A stretch of 9,013 nt of DNA. Origin: JBIIUJ01 sp044340025. Lineage in GTDB: Bacteria > Pseudomonadota > Alphaproteobacteria > Caulobacterales > Aquidulcibacteraceae. Position 1 is the stretch's first letter. The number at the start of each line of letters is the position of its first letter. A model generated the notes under the pieces. That model was not told the DNA's origin. It saw nothing but the letters and a program-made list of their open reading frames with translations, and searched no databases. Both the position numbers and the translations under genes were made by a program. This document shows, in pieces, positions 7,388-9,013 of the stretch. The stretch covers positions 1-9,013 of the forward strand of contig JBIIUJ010000108.1 of NCBI GenBank assembly GCA_044340025.1, in the 5' to 3' direction.

Positions 7388-8224
7388 ATGTGGAAAGCTC
7401 TTGTTCTCGCCGCGCTGATCGCCGGCCCCGCCGCCGCCCAGACGTTCGATCAGGCCGCGCGCGACCCGGCCAACTGGCGACCGCTCGAGCCTGAGAACGG
7501 CCTTGTTATCGACACGACCAAAGGCCGGATCATCGTGGAGATGGCGCCCGATCTTGCGCCCAGGCACGTGGCGCACATCAAGACGCTGGCGCGGCGCGGC
7601 CTGTATGACGATCGGGCCTTCTTTCGCGTGCTGGATCGCTTCATGGCCCAGGGCGGCGATCCGAAGGATACGGGCGAAGGCGGATCGGACCTGCCCAATG
7701 TGCCGGCGGAGTTCGATTTCCGCCGCCCGGCCGAGGATGGCTTCACCGCCTTGATCGAGCGCGGCGCCCAGCAGCAGGGCTTTATCGGCGCCCTGCCCGT
7801 GGTGAGCCAGCCGGAATTCATCCGCACGCGCGCCGCCGACGGCAAGCTCTCCGCCTGGGCGCTGCATTGCCCGGGCGTGACCTCCATGGCGCGCGACGAC
7901 GACCCCAACAGCGCCAACAGCCAGTATTTCATCATGCGCGCGCCTTACCTCTCGCTCGACAGGCGCTATTCCATCTGGGGCCGGGCGGTGATCGGGGCCG
8001 ATGTCGCTGTCCGCTTCGCCACCGGCGAGCCGGTGGCCCAGCCCGACCGGACCACGCGGGTGCGCGTGCTCGCCGATATTCCGGCGGCCGAACGCCCGCG
8101 CGTGCTGATCCAGCGCACCGACGGCCCCGCCTTCGCGCGCGCCGCCAGACGCCAGATGCGCCAGATGGGCGCCGCCTGGACGCTGTGCGACGTGCCGGTC
8201 CCGGCCATTCTCGCCCCGCAGTGA
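7388..8224 (+). CDS. Periplasmic cyclophilin-type peptidyl-prolyl isomerase
   Basis: This 278-residue protein would speed cis-trans isomerisation of proline peptide bonds in exported proteins. A short signal peptide (MWKALVLAALIAGPAAA, cut before Gln18) directs it to the periplasm. Cyclophilin core motifs are ETTxG-like DTTKGRIIVEM (42-52), FFRVLDRFMAQGGDP (78-92, with Arg80 as the catalytic arginine), GVTSMARDD (163-171), NSQYFIM (177-183) and YSIWGRAVIG (194-203). About 40 residues (roughly 113-158) are inserted between the GGDP/PAEFDF part and GVTSMAR, and about 60 residues extend beyond the core, so it is much longer than a minimal cyclophilin of about 165. The ATG has only a weak ribosome site (TTAGG at 7375-7379). 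It lies 148 bases after phoD, across the repeat, so its own promoter is likely, but none is evident. Confidence 0.9.
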   Translation: MWKALVLAALIAGPAAAQTFDQAARDPANWRPLEPENGLVIDTTKGRIIVEMAPDLAPRHVAHIKTLARRGLYDDRAFFRVLDRFMAQGGDPKDTGEGGSDLPNVPAEFDFRRPAEDGFTALIERGAQQQGFIGALPVVSQPEFIRTRAADGKLSAWALHCPGVTSMARDDDPNSANSQYFIMRAPYLSLDRRYSIWGRAVIGADVAVRFATGEPVAQPDRTTRVRVLADIPAAERPRVLIQRTDGPAFARAARRQMRQMGAAWTLCDVPVPAILAPQ

Positions 8225-8233
8225 GACGCTGAA

Positions 8234-8251
8234 GGGGCGCCGCAGCGCCCC
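8234..8251. terminator. Hairpin between convergent genes
   Basis: GGGGCGC (8234-8240) pairs with GCGCCCC (8245-8251) around CGCA. It sits ten bases after the cyclophilin stop and 16 bases from the stop of the convergent peptidase gene, a typical place for a bidirectional terminator. Neither side has a real T-tract (only TT on the minus side), so strength is doubtful. Confidence 0.45.
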
Positions 8252-8267
8252 CTCGGAGCCCCCCGCC

Positions 8268-9013
8268 TTACCGCCGGCGGGCGCGGCGCGGCGGATCCTG
8301 CTTCTGGCCGGAGCGGGCCAGTTCGGCAAGGATCCGCTCGCCAGGATAGACCGTCCGCAGCGCCTCGGTGATTGAGGCTGTAGAGACCACGACCGTGCGG
8401 TTGATCCGGGCGTCGTAGCCGAAATCGCCGCCGAGGGAATGGATGTTGCCATCGAAGGCTGCGCCAACCACCCGACCCCGCACATCCACCACGGGCGAGC
8501 CGGAATTGCCGCCGATGATGTCGTTGGTGGTGGAGAAGTTGAACACCGTGTCCTTGTTCACCCGGCCTTCCGCCGCGCGCCAGCTGGGCGTCATCTCGAA
8601 CGGGAAAGACCCGGTGGCGCGCTGATACTTGCCGCCGATGGTCGTGAAGGGCGCCACCGTGCGGCCCTGATGGGTCCAGCCCTTCACCTGACCGTAGGAG
8701 AGGCGCAGCGTGAAGGTCGCGTCGGGATAGACATTGGCGCCATCGAGCGCGAAGCGCGCCCGCGCAATCCGCTCGGCCGCCTGCGCGGTCGGGCCGGAAA
8801 CGCGGGCCTGCCATTCCTGACGCACCGCGCGGGCATCGGGATCGGCGCGAAGCGCCAGCTGGATCAGCGGATCGGTGGACGCCTGGATCGTGGCGAGATC
8901 GGCCTTCCACAGCCTCAGACGCTCGGCCGGATCGGCGAGCTTCGTGCCGGAAATGGCGGCCGCAGCCAGACTTTCCGGGCTGTCCCTGCCCAGGAGGCGC
9001 TGGATGCGCGGAT
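8268..9013 (-). CDS. S46 family dipeptidyl-peptidase, C-terminal part (DPP7-like)
   Basis: The frame ending at TAA (complement of 8268-8270) is open to the window edge, giving about 248 residues of a family usually near 700. The start is outside. S46 serine peptidases remove dipeptides from peptide N-termini in the periplasm or at the cell surface. Recognisable segments are STDPLIQLALRADPDARAVR (about 8823-8879), FTTIGGKYQRATGSFPFE, NDIIGGNSGSPVVDVRGRVV, with the nucleophile as the first Ser of GNSGSP, and AAFDGNIHSLGGDFGYD followed by VSTASITEALRTVYPGERIL. The residue 18 positions after the catalytic Ser is Gly. In the characterised family that position is Gly in DPP7 and Arg in the acidic-specific DPP11, so a preference for hydrophobic P1 residues is inferred. 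A short basic tail (RRARRR) ends the protein. His and Asp of the triad are outside the window. Confidence 0.9.
   Translation of the reverse strand, partial: PRIQRLLGRDSPESLAAAAISGTKLADPAERLRLWKADLATIQASTDPLIQLALRADPDARAVRQEWQARVSGPTAQAAERIARARFALDGANVYPDATFTLRLSYGQVKGWTHQGRTVAPFTTIGGKYQRATGSFPFEMTPSWRAAEGRVNKDTVFNFSTTNDIIGGNSGSPVVDVRGRVVGAAFDGNIHSLGGDFGYDARINRTVVVSTASITEALRTVYPGERILAELARSGQKQDPPRRARRR

Noticed and set aside
6138..7418. A 426-codon plus-strand frame overlapping phoD and the following repeat
   Set aside because: It is out of frame with the clear PhoD motifs, very rich in Arg/Gly/Ala, and has no ribosome site or family signature.
7316..8485. A 389-codon minus-strand frame opposite the cyclophilin and overlapping the peptidase end
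   Set aside because: It conflicts with two well-supported genes, runs through the repeat, and has a low-complexity composition typical of a shadow frame.

Overview
The window is GC-rich (most genes read as roughly 65% GC with G/C-ending codons). It carries gene families typical of an aquatic or soil alphaproteobacterium: a TonB-dependent outer-membrane receptor, a Tat-exported PhoD phosphatase, a periplasmic cyclophilin with an enlarged middle, an S46 dipeptidyl-peptidase, and an intergenic repeat built on the TCATCCCGG palindrome. I infer a member of the Caulobacterales/Hyphomonadales or Sphingomonadales. No RNA gene or marker here fixes the genus.

Layout. Positions 1-126 are the 3' end of an IS630-type insertion sequence, which abuts the stop codon of the next gene. 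Positions 124-1692 (minus) encode an AMP-forming fatty-acyl-CoA synthetase. Positions 1774-2895 (minus) encode an acyltransferase-3 membrane protein in clearly AT-richer DNA, probably acquired. Positions 2896-3050 are a divergent control region with a candidate Pho box. Positions 3051-5381 and 5470-7239 (both plus) encode the receptor and PhoD, separated by 88 bases that hold a strong hairpin. Positions 7263-7358 are a large palindromic repeat. Positions 7388-8224 (plus) encode the cyclophilin. Positions 8268-9013 (minus, running off the window) are the C-terminal third of an S46 peptidase, convergent with the cyclophilin over a short hairpin.

How the genes work together. The most coherent unit is receptor plus PhoD. 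A TonB-driven outer-membrane importer is followed by a periplasmic phosphodiesterase/alkaline phosphatase, preceded by TGTCA-type half-sites at 22-bp spacing that resemble PhoB binding sites. I read this as a phosphate-starvation module that brings a bulky organophosphate across the outer membrane and releases phosphate in the periplasm. The receptor's substrate cannot be read from sequence. The acyl-CoA synthetase, cyclophilin and S46 peptidase look like ordinary lipid, protein-folding and peptide-utilisation functions with no evident link to it.

I see no defence system, CRISPR array, prophage or plainly new multi-gene system. The points worth a second look are the putative Pho-controlled receptor/PhoD pair, the IS insertion exactly at a stop codon, the AT-rich acyltransferase with a tRNA-arm-like sequence at its end, and the cloverleaf-like repeat.
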